Source: Chlorokybus atmophyticus (taxonomy: Eukaryota; Streptophyta; Chlorokybophyceae; Chlorokybales; Chlorokybaceae). From it: DNA of 64,000 nt. The stretch covers positions 369,049 to 433,048 of the forward strand of contig RHPI01000810.1 of NCBI GenBank assembly GCA_009103225.1, in the 5' to 3' direction. Under the pieces are notes generated by a model, which was given only the letters and a program-made list of their open reading frames with translations, was not told the origin of the DNA and searched no databases. Shown in pieces: positions 10,692-21,100 of this stretch; position 1 is the stretch's first letter, and each line of letters begins with the position of its first letter. The position numbers and the translations under genes were made by a program.

Positions 10692-10763
10692 GCCGCCCGT
10701 GGGGCTCGAACCCACGACCACACGGTTAAGAGCCGTGCGCTCTACCGACTGAGCTAGGGCGGC
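10692..10763 (-). tRNA. trnK-CUU: tRNA-Lys (anticodon CTT)
   Basis: The reverse complement folds as a complete 72-nt cloverleaf. The 7-bp acceptor stem is GCCGCCC/GGGCGGC. The D arm contains TAGCTCAGTCGGTAGAGC (A box), the anticodon stem is CACGG/CCGTG with loop CTCTTAA (anticodon CTT), and the T arm is GTGGG-TTCGAGC-CCCAC (B box GGTTCGAGCC). There is no intron and no encoded CCA, as expected for a eukaryotic nuclear gene. A T6 run lies about 30 nt downstream on the minus strand. Confidence 0.97.
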
Positions 10764-10916
10764 TGACAGCGTTGACACCAGGCGTTCTGAAATGTTGATA
10801 AAGTGTTATTAATAAAACCATGCGCTTTGGGCGCAATTGAGGGAGACATCACCGACGCTTACAACGCATGTTCAACTCAGAATCGTTATATGTTTTGGTA
10901 TGCGACACATTAATTT

Positions 10917-10925
<9 letters not shown>

Positions 10926-10993
<68 letters not shown>

Positions 10994-11066
10994 NNNNNNN
11001 NNNNNNNNNNNNNNNNNNNNNNNNNNNNNNNNNNNNNNNNNNNNNNNNNNNNNNNNNNNNNNNNNN

Positions 11067-11103
<37 letters not shown>
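10926..11103. repeat. (AG)n microsatellite interrupted by an assembly gap (N 10994-11066)
   Basis: A TG run leads into AG dinucleotides from about 10929 to 10993, then 73 Ns, then AG to 11103. True length is unknown. Open frames through it (poly-RE or poly-LS) are artefacts of the dinucleotide repeat. Confidence 0.98.
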
Positions 11104-11109
<6 letters not shown>

Positions 11110-11620
11110 AGCGCTTGAGCGAGCTTCATCTGCTTGCGTCTGTCGCACTTGGTCAGCCTATACGCCTTTCACCTTGTCGTTCCTTCCCCTGCACCAAGAA
11201 CCTCACAGCAACATACCATACCAACAGGCTACATAGCGGTCTACGTGACATAGCTAGAATGCCATTGTGTGTCATGGCAGCTAGCTAGCTATCAGCAACA
11301 TTTATATTAATTGGACAATGTCAATCAATGTGGCCGACTTCCAATGTACCGCGTCCGTCTCAGACACTGCTACCCATGTATGGACAGCCTTCCAACAGCA
11401 GTGTGTCCACCTACATGCCACTAGTCTTTGCAGCTTGGAGCGTGTGCGTGTTGTGAAGCCTTCAGCAGACTGATTCCCATGCAAGGAGTTGTGTGCAGGA
11501 TTCAAACAGTGCCTTCATATCGTGCAATACTATCCGCAAAAGCTTTAAGCCTGCAACAAGACACGTGTAAGCGGATGTGCGTGCCAGTGAGTTTGCATAG
11601 AACGGATGCCTGTCAAAGGG
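11104..11620. other. Spacer, no gene recognised
   Basis: The segment lies between the AG microsatellite and the 3' end of the acyltransferase gene. Short open frames have no recognisable motif. It probably holds the 3' UTR of the minus-strand gene. Confidence 0.4.
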
Positions 11621-11623
11621 CGC

Positions 11624-14600
11624 TCACCTATCGCCATCATACCCCTGTTGTAGCACAACGACACACTCTGCAACATCCGGGTGCGTCTTAGCCGAGGCAG
11701 GACGCCTGACGCCCACTTCGTTCTGCTCGCTACCAACCTCGGTGCTGAACTGCATCAACGGTACACCAACCGTGGACTCCTCATCGTCAACCCCAGCAGG
11801 TCTGCTCGCGAAACGCCCAACCGGCGAAGCAGCTCTGTTCAAGTCCGATGCACCTACTGCAGAAGCCGGCAGCAGCTTGCGGGCAATGACTCCCAAGCCC
11901 TGCGAGAGACAATGGGATGAGCTACATCTTCCCTATGCTAAGTCGACTATATTCTGCTATCACTGGTTGGGTGGCATACACATGCACAGTTCTTGCACAA
12001 GGCCACCACGCGGGGTTTAGAGCATGCTACTCCCAGGTTGGCGTACTCAAGCGTACCTCAAAGCTCTCGAGCGCCCTCTGGATAACTGTGACCGAGGGAA
12101 GCAGGGCTGTGGCATTGCTGCGGAGGAGAGAGTCATGGGCGTGCGCAACCATGAGCTTCTCCTTCACCATGCCATGGTGCCGCTCGTGTATGCTTATCAG
12201 GTTGATGGCAACTGCATGGTACGTGTTCACCAATGGTTCTACCAGCGCAGCGCCAAGGTTCATCAATCTGCGCAGCCCATAGAACAGAGTATGAAGCATT
12301 GTGTTCAACCACACAGCAGCGAGAAGATGTTGGCAACGAACCTTAGAGGAGGGCTCTCAAGTCCATCTACAGTAGACCGCAGCAAGCCATGCTCGAGCTC
12401 AAGTTCGTGCGTCTGCTGCAAAGACCTCAGTGTCAAAGGGACTTGTTGCTGGAGCTTGCCATTGGGCGGGAAGCTATATTGCGGGGCGCTAAGCTCCAAA
12501 GAAAGCAGGCTTGCCAGCCAGCAAGCCTGATCCAGCAACCTATCCGGATCGACGGCACCGTCTTGCGTGGTCTGGCTAAGCGCGTTCATCGCGCACGCTA
12601 CCACGCCCTCAGGCGCGAACAGGTGGACCAGCTGGTTGACATGGTAGTACAGCGCAAGCCGAGCCGGCACATCCTCACCAATGGCGTAGTACGGCCCGTC
12701 GCCCGTTGCAAGGTCGTCCGTCTCATCACTGGTGATGGCAGCGTAGCCGCCTTTCCTTTTGCTCGCATCTTTTTTCCTCCTGTGCTTGCTTGGCGTGACA
12801 TTTGACCCCGCAGACAGCACCAAGACAGCATTGGATGCCGCCAGCTGGTTGAGTGCCGAGACAGATGCCGTGTCCTCCGTTTCCATATCGGCTGAGCTTG
12901 TGGGTATGCACGCGCCTCTCGCCGCCGCCTCAGCACCAATCCAACGCACGCGCTCGGTGATCTGGCTCCTGGTCAACCCGGGTCCCTTAACCGTCCCGTT
13001 GACAGCATGCATGCTCGCGCCGTCCTCAGGTCCCATTAGTACCGCAGCGGCGACGAGCGCCGTGGGTGTAACGAACCGCACATCGCACTGAGTTGCGGTC
13101 AGCTCATCGCCCAGCCTGCTCAGCAGGGTGGAGCGGTCGTGTGCGCTCCATGTGCCGAGCGACTCCGCCTGCGACTCAGCCATCGGCGAGTTGTCCGAGT
13201 CGCTGTTGTGACTGTGAGACCCGCCGGACCTCAACTGCACAGCTCGGCTGGAAGCACGCGGGCGGGAGCGCCACTCCGCATTACGCCACAGCATGGGGGC
13301 TTCCGATGTGTGTGATGTCTGGAGCGCATACCGTTCAGACGCACGGACAACACATAACAATCGCGCACATTGGCAAACATGTGCATGCACACGCACATTA
13401 TGTAGAGCCACACAAACACAATGCTTACCGTAGCAGGGTGCCCTTGTACACCATGCCCATCCGCCATGATATGTGTCGGGCTGCCATCATCGGTGCCAAC
13501 TTCCATGGACAGTCTGCTTGAGCTGTTCAAACTAGCTGGCAAAGCAGGTGTGCTCTGCAGGCCCGCATTCGCTTGAACAAAAGCTGCACACAGCATGTTA
13601 GCATGCGCAAATTCGCTCAATGACATCAGCCAACAGTTAGGTACCACGCAACGACATTGGTTTGCCGAAGGACACGTATGCTTGACTGCACGGCCGCCGC
13701 GCGGCTGCAAGTAAGCCCTTCAAAACACGCCAAACCGTGTCCCGCTGCCTACTGCTGCCTTGCTGCTCGGCGATGAACGCTGTCTGCTCCACCACAACTG
13801 ATCAAGCAACCATGATAATGAGCAAGTCAGTATGTTGTGTAAGCTGCAATGCTTTCACATCCAACGCCAACAGCCAACAAAACAAGCAATATACACACCG
13901 AGACATACGTCAACTCATTCGTATGCACTACGTTTCATGTGCCCGAGTGCATTGCTGCCGCAAACCACCTTCGGCATGCTGCACTTGAGCTACGTACCAT
14001 CATAGTCCATTGCCAATGGTTGCAATGTAACATCTGGGATGCGGTTTTCCAGCACAGCCTCCACTGCGATGGACAACAGCCCTAGCTTTGCGTGTCCCAC
14101 CTGCCACATAAACAAGTACAAGCTGCAACTCGGAACAAACAGCCACAGCAGTAGCAACCATGCTCTCAACAATGTGGTGTGGTTAGTTGTTAAGCCAGCC
14201 TGCAAATCATGTATAGACAAAATCATGGTCGCACAACCCACCTTGCCATCCCGGCTTCGGCCTCCCTCAATAAAGAACTCCAGCGAGCACCCGCGGCTTA
14301 GCAGTTGCACTATGTACTCAGATAGAACAGCCTGCACCCGATAGGCCATGAGCAAAGCCCGGAGAACAGCGTGCATGCAGTGCAGGTAAACCCAACATGT
14401 GCCAAGCGGGTTGTACCCTGTACATGTCTGCGTTTTGCTCACTCGCAGCAGCTCTGCCAACGAAAAACCTGCCCGATCGACGCAGCAACTTGCCCACGAC
14501 CGGCAGCCCTAGCATGTCGGCAGAAGCTGCTGCATGTGGCACGCATAAGTCATGGGCGAACAGCACTTGCGAGAGAAGGACTGAGTCCAAATAAGACTTG

Positions 14601-14926
14601 TGTGTAGGCAAGTAGACAACGGGCGGCGCGTTTTCCCTCTGCTTAAGCTCCTTCAGCCTGGTAATAGGAAGGGCGGGCACTTTCACTTCGTGGCCGAAAT
14701 GAGTAGATGAGGTTGGTTGTGAAGGGTGTGAGGGCGAGAGCTGATGAAGGATGCATCGCATGGGCTCAGTTGCATACCTGTCCAGGCCCTCTTTCTCAAC
14801 AAATATGTCGCCGTTGTAAAGCAAGCGGAAAAGATGTGCCAGAAGCCAAGCCATCAGGCGGACAGCCCATCCGCACATGTTTGCCACGAGAGACTTTGCC
14901 ATTGTCTCAGCCACTCTGCGTAACAA
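11624..14926 (-). CDS. GNPAT: GNPAT/GPAT-family acyltransferase (dihydroxyacetone-phosphate or glycerol-3-phosphate), multi-exon
   Basis: Acyltransferase motifs appear in order on the minus strand. Motif I, LPTHKSYLDSVLLSQ (the HX4D catalytic block), with GKLLRRSGRFFVGR lies near 14660-14460. LEFFIEGGRSRDGK lies near 14290-14245. LGLLSIAVEAVLENRIPDV, ending at a GT donor, lies near 14085-14000. A later exon has MVYKGTLLR near 13440. The long C-terminal exon runs from about 13230 to 12342, then come 12267-12057 and a terminal exon of about 11900-11624 (stop 11624). The intron 12341-12268 joins the frames exactly (phase 2). The C-terminal part (ALVEPLVNTYHAVAIN) matches the all-helical tail of GNPAT-like enzymes. 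It acylates the sn-1 position of a triose phosphate in ether-lipid or glycerolipid synthesis; peroxisomal versus ER/plastid location cannot be read. The true 5' exons probably lie in 15000-15650. Exon limits are approximate. Confidence 0.85.
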
Positions 14927-14989
14927 CCACAGCGCTCACAAGGTTGCTGCAAGCTCAGTGGTTGCATCAGCATAGTGGTTGATGGCAAA

Positions 14990-15690
14990 GCGGTATACAA
15001 CAGCTACATGCCAACCTTCGAGCGGCATTCCGGCTCGCTTTGGTGGGTCCGGCTTGCACGCGCACAGCGCCCTTGACTCTGTTGCTCCGCAGCACACGGT
15101 TCACCATCATGTTGGGTGCGCAGCCCTATGAAGGGGTGTCCATAACTGCAGTGTTTGACATTCGGAAGCGGTCTGTTAAGCTTGCTTGACAAGTTCTCAC
15201 TGACCTTGCTGCTTCGAGGCAAACTTGGACATGATGTAAGCGCGAAGTGCAAGTGGGGTACAAGAAACCTCGCGCATGCCGATAGCGCTCCGACCAGTGG
15301 CGACCAACAAGATGCTGCGTGGCCTCGCTGCAATGGCAAATACATTCAACAAGACAACAAGTCATCACATCAGTACCAACCCATCCTATTGATATTGAAG
15401 CACAACTTGCCATGGTCAAAGACCTAATCATGCGCACCTCTCTGGTCAGAACAGGTGCAGTTTCCGGCCGCAAGCGAACATATCCCGCAGGGCCAGGGGT
15501 CGAGCTGATGCGTGTCGGTATTTCAATAGTTGTCTGTGCACTGCTAGAAGGAGGAGCTACCGCAGACTCTCCACCTCGTGACAGCGGTGACAGTCCGACC
15601 AGCGGAAACGCCGACGAGTTCTTGGCACTGCCCCCCGCCATGATGACCGAAAGCAAGGTGGCTGTGGTTTGGACTGCTAAAACCACTGCA
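14990..15690 (-). CDS. Probable 5' exons of the GNPAT-like gene
   Basis: A minus-strand open stretch near 15645-15440 begins MAGGSAKNSSAFPL and continues with a Ser/Pro-rich part to GPAGYVRLRPETAPVLTREV, followed by a possible donor. A shorter exon-like piece lies near 15250-15180. Both are in the right place and orientation to supply the N-terminus of the acyltransferase. The junctions are not resolved, and I cannot exclude a separate small gene. Confidence 0.4.
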
Positions 15691-15739
15691 CTGGCTTGCC
15701 AGCTGCTAATGCCTCCAGGTCAGGCATGAGTCAGGGTTG

Positions 15740-16600
15740 TGGCCCTTATGGAGTTACTTATAGAGTAGCCCCTCTGCGGTAAAAAGCTAGTCATGCATTG
15801 GTCATAGATCGCTCTTGCAATTGAGAGATAAACAACTTGAGTGCACACAGTGCGCCCAACCACGTATTAGTACTAATGTGAGCATGGCCAAAACCATGTT
15901 AGGGTTTCATTTAAGCATGGACTGCAACACAGCTTGGCAGCTGATCAAGCGCTGAAGCAGGGGTTGCGCTACACGCATAAAGGGCGGAATGGACAGCTTT
16001 GAACGACATTAACCACAACACTGTTGCAAGAACACTACACTCAATTGGAAAACACCAACCAACAGCCCCACTGCCATGCAAGCAAGATTGCAACGACACA
16101 TAACACGTACAACCCATAGGAACCAACCAGGCAATCCCATGTTGTGAATGAAGGTTTGAACTTTGCATTGCAGGCGCCCTGATGAGACCTACCCGTCGTA
16201 TGGGATGTAACTTCGCCAGTTCCATACACCCACCCTTTCTGCCACGCCAACCTCACAGCCAACGCCGACGCCACCGTTGACACTAGCAGCAACAATCACG
16301 CCAAATTAGCAACCTTGCACGCAGAAACGTATCGAGGCAGGGTTTGATATCGCTTTCTTAAGGATATCATTGGCTATAAACCTAATAACTACACAACATG
16401 GATATCTTGCTTACCTGGTGGTCAGTCACGGCGCCCGGTACGCTTAGAGCACGCAAACGCAGTTACTGTAACCGGTGTTTTGGGCCACGTGGAGGCGGCG
16501 GCGGCGGCGGCGGCGGCAGTGGAGCAGGAGGAGAAGCAGGGGGACTAGGACGAGAAGCATCAGTGGGAGAGGAAACTTAAGGTCATCTTTGTGACGGGAA
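15740..16600. other. Intergenic region between the acyltransferase and TMEM230 genes
   Basis: No gene is recognised. A minus-strand frame at 16041-16295 has a hydrophobic segment but no family signature. Near 16495-16520 there is a short GGC trinucleotide run just upstream of the TMEM230 start, probably 5' UTR or promoter of that gene. Confidence 0.4.
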
Positions 16601-16617
16601 GGTGACGCGGGGGAGTC

Positions 16618-17494
16618 ATGTCGCGGGAGCTCAGGAGGAGGCAGCTGCTGGAGGAGCAGCAGGATGAGGAGGAGCTGCCGTGGCCGACAATTGGCCTGGC
16701 CATAGCGCTCTTCTTGGTCGGCGGCGCCCTCCTCAGCGTCGGTATCCTGATGTGGCTCGGAGCTATTGACGGCGGCCTGGGCACAGGTAAGCAGCAACAA
16801 TGCTATGGACCGGTTCATTTACAATTCACACATTCACGCCCACAACTTCTGACCAAAACCCTAGCCAATCAGTGACCCTAGCATTACCACAATCAAGGCT
16901 GTCTTACTGTGCTTAGTTGCCCCCTGTAGCGTTTCATACACTTGCATGCTCTGCTTGTGGTAGATGCAACATGACAGCGTCCAGCACTAGCAAGCACTGT
17001 GCAAGCATTGTAGGCTGGCGGGTCTTGCACTTTACAACAATTATCTTTGCTCTCATGCTTTGCAATACAGGAAGGCATATTTAGCTGGCGGTGTTCAGTT
17101 TCCTTCGGTACTCACTGCTCGCCGCTTGCAGCATGATGCCCTATCAACTCCCATTGAAATCCCGTGCATTGTCAGTAGCACCGGTAACTGACTGGATGCA
17201 TTGGCGACGGATAATGCAGACTCGTGAAGCATGGTTATTGTTGACATGCCTCTGTGGAAACCAAGTACAGTATTGTAGTATTTGCACATGCTTGGCGCAA
17301 ACAAGTAATGCTGCTTGCCAAATGATATTTTGCGGTGAATATCTATAGCAATGTTTACACACAATCTTTCAGGTGTTGCCTTGACATTCCTCGGTGCGCT
17401 GCTGTTCATCCCCGGCTTGTGGGTTGTGCGGACAGCTTACTATGCGTGGAAAGGATATGACGGATACGACTTCCACGACATGCCTGAAGTTTGA
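16618..17494 (+). CDS. TMEM230: TMEM230/TMEM134-family two-helix membrane protein
   Basis: Exon 1 is 16618-16786 and exon 2 is 17373-17494. The GT-AG intron 16787-17372 is phase 1, and the joined frame encodes 96 residues. The N-terminus is highly charged and Glu-rich (about 1-22). Helix 1 spans about residues 25-50 (IGLAIALFLVGGALLSVGIL) and helix 2 about 57-77 (ALTFLGALLFIPGLWVVRTA). The family signature follows: YYAWKGYDGYDFHDMP near the C-terminus, matching the IPG-x-Y..Y..KG..GY.F.DIP pattern. Family members act in endomembrane/vesicle trafficking. The length is normal and the gene looks intact. The ATG at 16618 is chosen because it opens the conserved charged tail. Confidence 0.92.
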
Positions 17495-17499
17495 GAATA

Positions 17500-18140
17500 T
17501 GGACATCGCCCTCGCATCTCGCCTGTACAGTACTTGTTTATAGCCCAGCTCAATAAGTGTTCACCCTGGGTACCATACCGCAAGCAACAGCGCTTCTGTA
17601 GAATACAAGTGTGCTGTAATATTCCCCTCCATAACTGGCTCCTCGGCTGAGTTACTCTGTTATTCAATGGCTGTTTGGGAGTTCAGGTAAGCATCACACG
17701 CTTGTGAACCTAAGAGAAAAAGGGTGTGGAAGCGTTTGCCGTCGTCCCTAGTCCATGCAAGCCAAGGCATGTCAACTCGAGGTGCGCTTCATCAGCATTT
17801 CCGCACTTCTGCGTACAGTGAGCTGTGTCAGAGCCAGTGTACATCACCACCATACAGTGCAAACTGTACACATGACTGTATATGTGACTATACGCACGAC
17901 TAGTCCTAAGCTGCCACTCCACAACGCGCTTTCAGAAGCACAGTCAGCTAATCCAGACATGCACAACGCAGATCATCAGCAGCACTGTAGCACATAGGCA
18001 GCTGCAATGTACGTGTGCAACTAGTCACCAAGCAAAGACCATGTGGTGAACAAACACGGTAGGCAGTGCATATTGGCGTTACAAATAATAGTGATTGAGT
18101 ATCTGTTGTGCAGGAACTACCTTTGCTAAACAGAGAACGT
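17500..18140. other. Convergent spacer between the TMEM230 and AIR9-like genes
   Basis: It separates the 3' ends of a plus- and a minus-strand gene. No open frame with a recognisable motif is present; it probably holds both 3' UTRs. Confidence 0.4.
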
Positions 18141-18148
18141 AGCAGTTA

Positions 18149-21100
18149 CTACTTATGCGGCGATATAGGGTCCTCCCCATTCGCGCTGATGACATCTGCT
18201 TGCCGGTCGTCTGCACCAACCTGGCCGTTGCTCAATGGCCTTTCCAGGCCATCAAGCGGGTCTGCTTGTCCTGTGCAACCACAGCAATCATAAGCAACGT
18301 TCAAACAGTACGCGACACAGTTGACAAGTACGACTCACCTGTATCTGTAGCATTGGCAGCATGCGAGTGCTTTCCCGTGCGGGCAGCGTCCTGACCTCGG
18401 TCCTCATGGCAAGCAACCTGACCACACAAACATTGCTGTAACCGCTGACTTTAATTCTGACATATCATGATGATCATCGAACGTACTTCGGTACTTGAAA
18501 AGTGCGTTGAGTCTTTTCGTGACTGCTGCTCAGCCTCATCATGCACGCCTGATTGTTGGATTTCTGCATGCCGGCCGTTGCTGCTCACTGGTTGATGAGT
18601 TTGCTCCATCGGTGCGGCTTGCACTACACTGGTGCAATTGGAGGTGACCGGCTGGCCCGCAACATCATCATCGCGCACAGGCGTATATGTCACAGCCATA
18701 GTGCAGCCCACATCTTGCGCAGTCAACTGCTGACAGACCACTGTTACGCACAATACCCACAATGCCGGACAACCGTAACCAATGTGGTCAATAAACCACA
18801 AGCACACCTCATGACAGGAGTTGGTGGCAGCAGGAACAGGTTCCGGTCGCCCGTCTTGCACTACACGTCTCCATTGATAGCGAGAGAAACCTTCCCGTCC
18901 TCCCCAGTAAGAGCCTACAACCGTCAATGTCTGGCCTTCTACCGCCGCACCGGCGACGGTCACCGCTCGCACTGTCGGCAGCCCTGATGACAAATCCAAA
19001 ACTGAACTGAGAGATAAGGCTTGCATACAACACGGCAGTGTACGCGCGGTCGAGCAAGAATGCATGCGCACGTGCTTGTGCGACCCACCTGCTGCCACAG
19101 TTGCTGTTGACTGGCTGCTGCTTGAAGGGCCTTCCACGCCGTCGCTGCGGCGCGGGATGCAGTGGAACGATACAAATCGTCCGACATCCTGAAGCTGCAG
19201 CGTGTAAGCGAAGCGGCCCTGCGCCTCCGGTATCGACTCTGGAGGTATGACAACGCCCTGTTTTCGTCGGCTCCAGCCGTATGTGGACGCGCCCTCCGCA
19301 CCACCAACATAACTATTACACCGTCTCAATGAGTTGACTTACACCTTCCAACACTTCAACGCTGTGTGCATGCACGTACGTGTATGAAGCGGTTAGTGTG
19401 GATCCTTCAACCATTTCTCCTGCGACAGCGATGTTGATGGCCTGTGGGGGTGCCGCAGTAACTGTGGCAGAAGACTTTGCGAGAACTGCTTTGCCGGCAA
19501 TGCCGTCGGCCCTCACTGGCACATACTTGACGGCTATATGATGCCCGATAGCAGCAGCTGGTATACGCGCTCCCTGGTGCAGCCAACATAAGTTTCAGTT
19601 CAGCGACAGCATGTCTCGGTACCGTGCTTGCGTGTGAATAGCCGTTCCGTAGCAACTTCATGTTGCAGAGTATGCAATCTTCAAGTCTTGCGCATACAGG
19701 ATGGGAACGTGCTGTGTAATGTACACACACATACCCTGCAGTTGTTTTTGTCTGGCGCCATGGTTTGCAGCTGCGCAAGGCTTGCACAATGGTACCTGCA
19801 GCATGACGCAGGGAGCAAGGTTGGCGTGCTCTGACAGCATTGCATGACATAGAATATAAGGTGGAGCCGATTGCTTGGTCAGTGGAGCCTTTCGAGAAAC
19901 TAGAATGTAACTCAACTATAATCTCACCATTGCACGGTGCTGTTCCCTTCGCGCCCACCCATGTACACCCCCTTGGCTCGCACAACGCCGCCCTCAACCA
20001 AGTCGCCCTCAATTTCCAGGTTGACAATCTGTGGAGCAGCTGCACACCAAGCCACACAAATGTCACAAAGCTACCTTGCATTGGCTGCGTGTTTCATGTG
20101 GCAAGCATGAATGGATCCCAGAAGAGATGAGTGAACCACATCTGAATAGTTCAGCTCTGATCACATCAAGCAATAAGAGTGTTGGCATTGCTCCATGAGA
20201 TTCAGCACATGAGTACCGCCTGGCTGGTAAGCTTGTGATGATGACAACTTAGGGTGTGGCGCATTCATGGATTATATCAGTGCTCTGCAGTAGTAGTCCT
20301 CTCCACTTACCAGCGTTGATGGTGGGCGTCTTGAATGACTGGGCAGTTCCAACAGCACCTGCACGATACAATGGACTCAACCCGGTGACCATAGATTGAG
20401 GTTAACACATAGCCGGATATGTGGTTCATATGCATTGGCCAAGCTCAAAAAGCAGCGATGCCACTGCAGGGCTGCTTTTAACCTTCTGAGCTGACTGGCG
20501 TGTATGTGAATTTAATAGTTGCTCCGATATCGACATCCGACAATGTATACTGCCGCAAGCATGCTCCAGGTATGACTGCAAACTCCTGACTGCTGCTAGA
20601 CAGGAGATACGTTTAGTGCAACTTTACGCAACACTGAACAGCAGGTTGGGTACGACGATTGCACCTGGCGGGCGCACGATGCCAGGAGAACACACTCGTG
20701 CCCTCCATTCCACCAGAGTACGTGCCCTATGCAAAGGAGGTGATGTGATCTCTGACTGATAGATAAGTGTCAGAGGCAGAGGTAGAGGGCCCTTGATGAA
20801 AGCAAGGACTCACCGTGCCGGTCAACACGCATCCTGAGCTGCACTCGCCCTCCAACCCAACTTCCGATACACTCGGGGGGCCTGCAAACCAACACTGAGG
20901 TGATCACACACATGCAAAGGACTGTGTTGTTCTGCTTGTTGGTATGTACTGTTTACTCCAGCACCTGCTGCAACAGGGCCGGTCGCGAGGTCTTTGGCTA
21001 CGCCAGCTGTGCCAGATTGTGTGTAAGGTGTGCATTGGAATACGAGGGAGCAACCCACGTCTGCAAGCTGAGCACGGTACGTCGTGCCCTCGCCAACAGG

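Noticed and set aside
10849-11288. Long open frames of alternating Arg-Glu or Leu-Ser
   Set aside because: They are read through the (AG)n repeat and the N gap and have no other support.
16041-16295. Minus-strand membrane-protein-like frame
   Set aside because: A hydrophobic stretch only; no start context, splice sites or family pattern.
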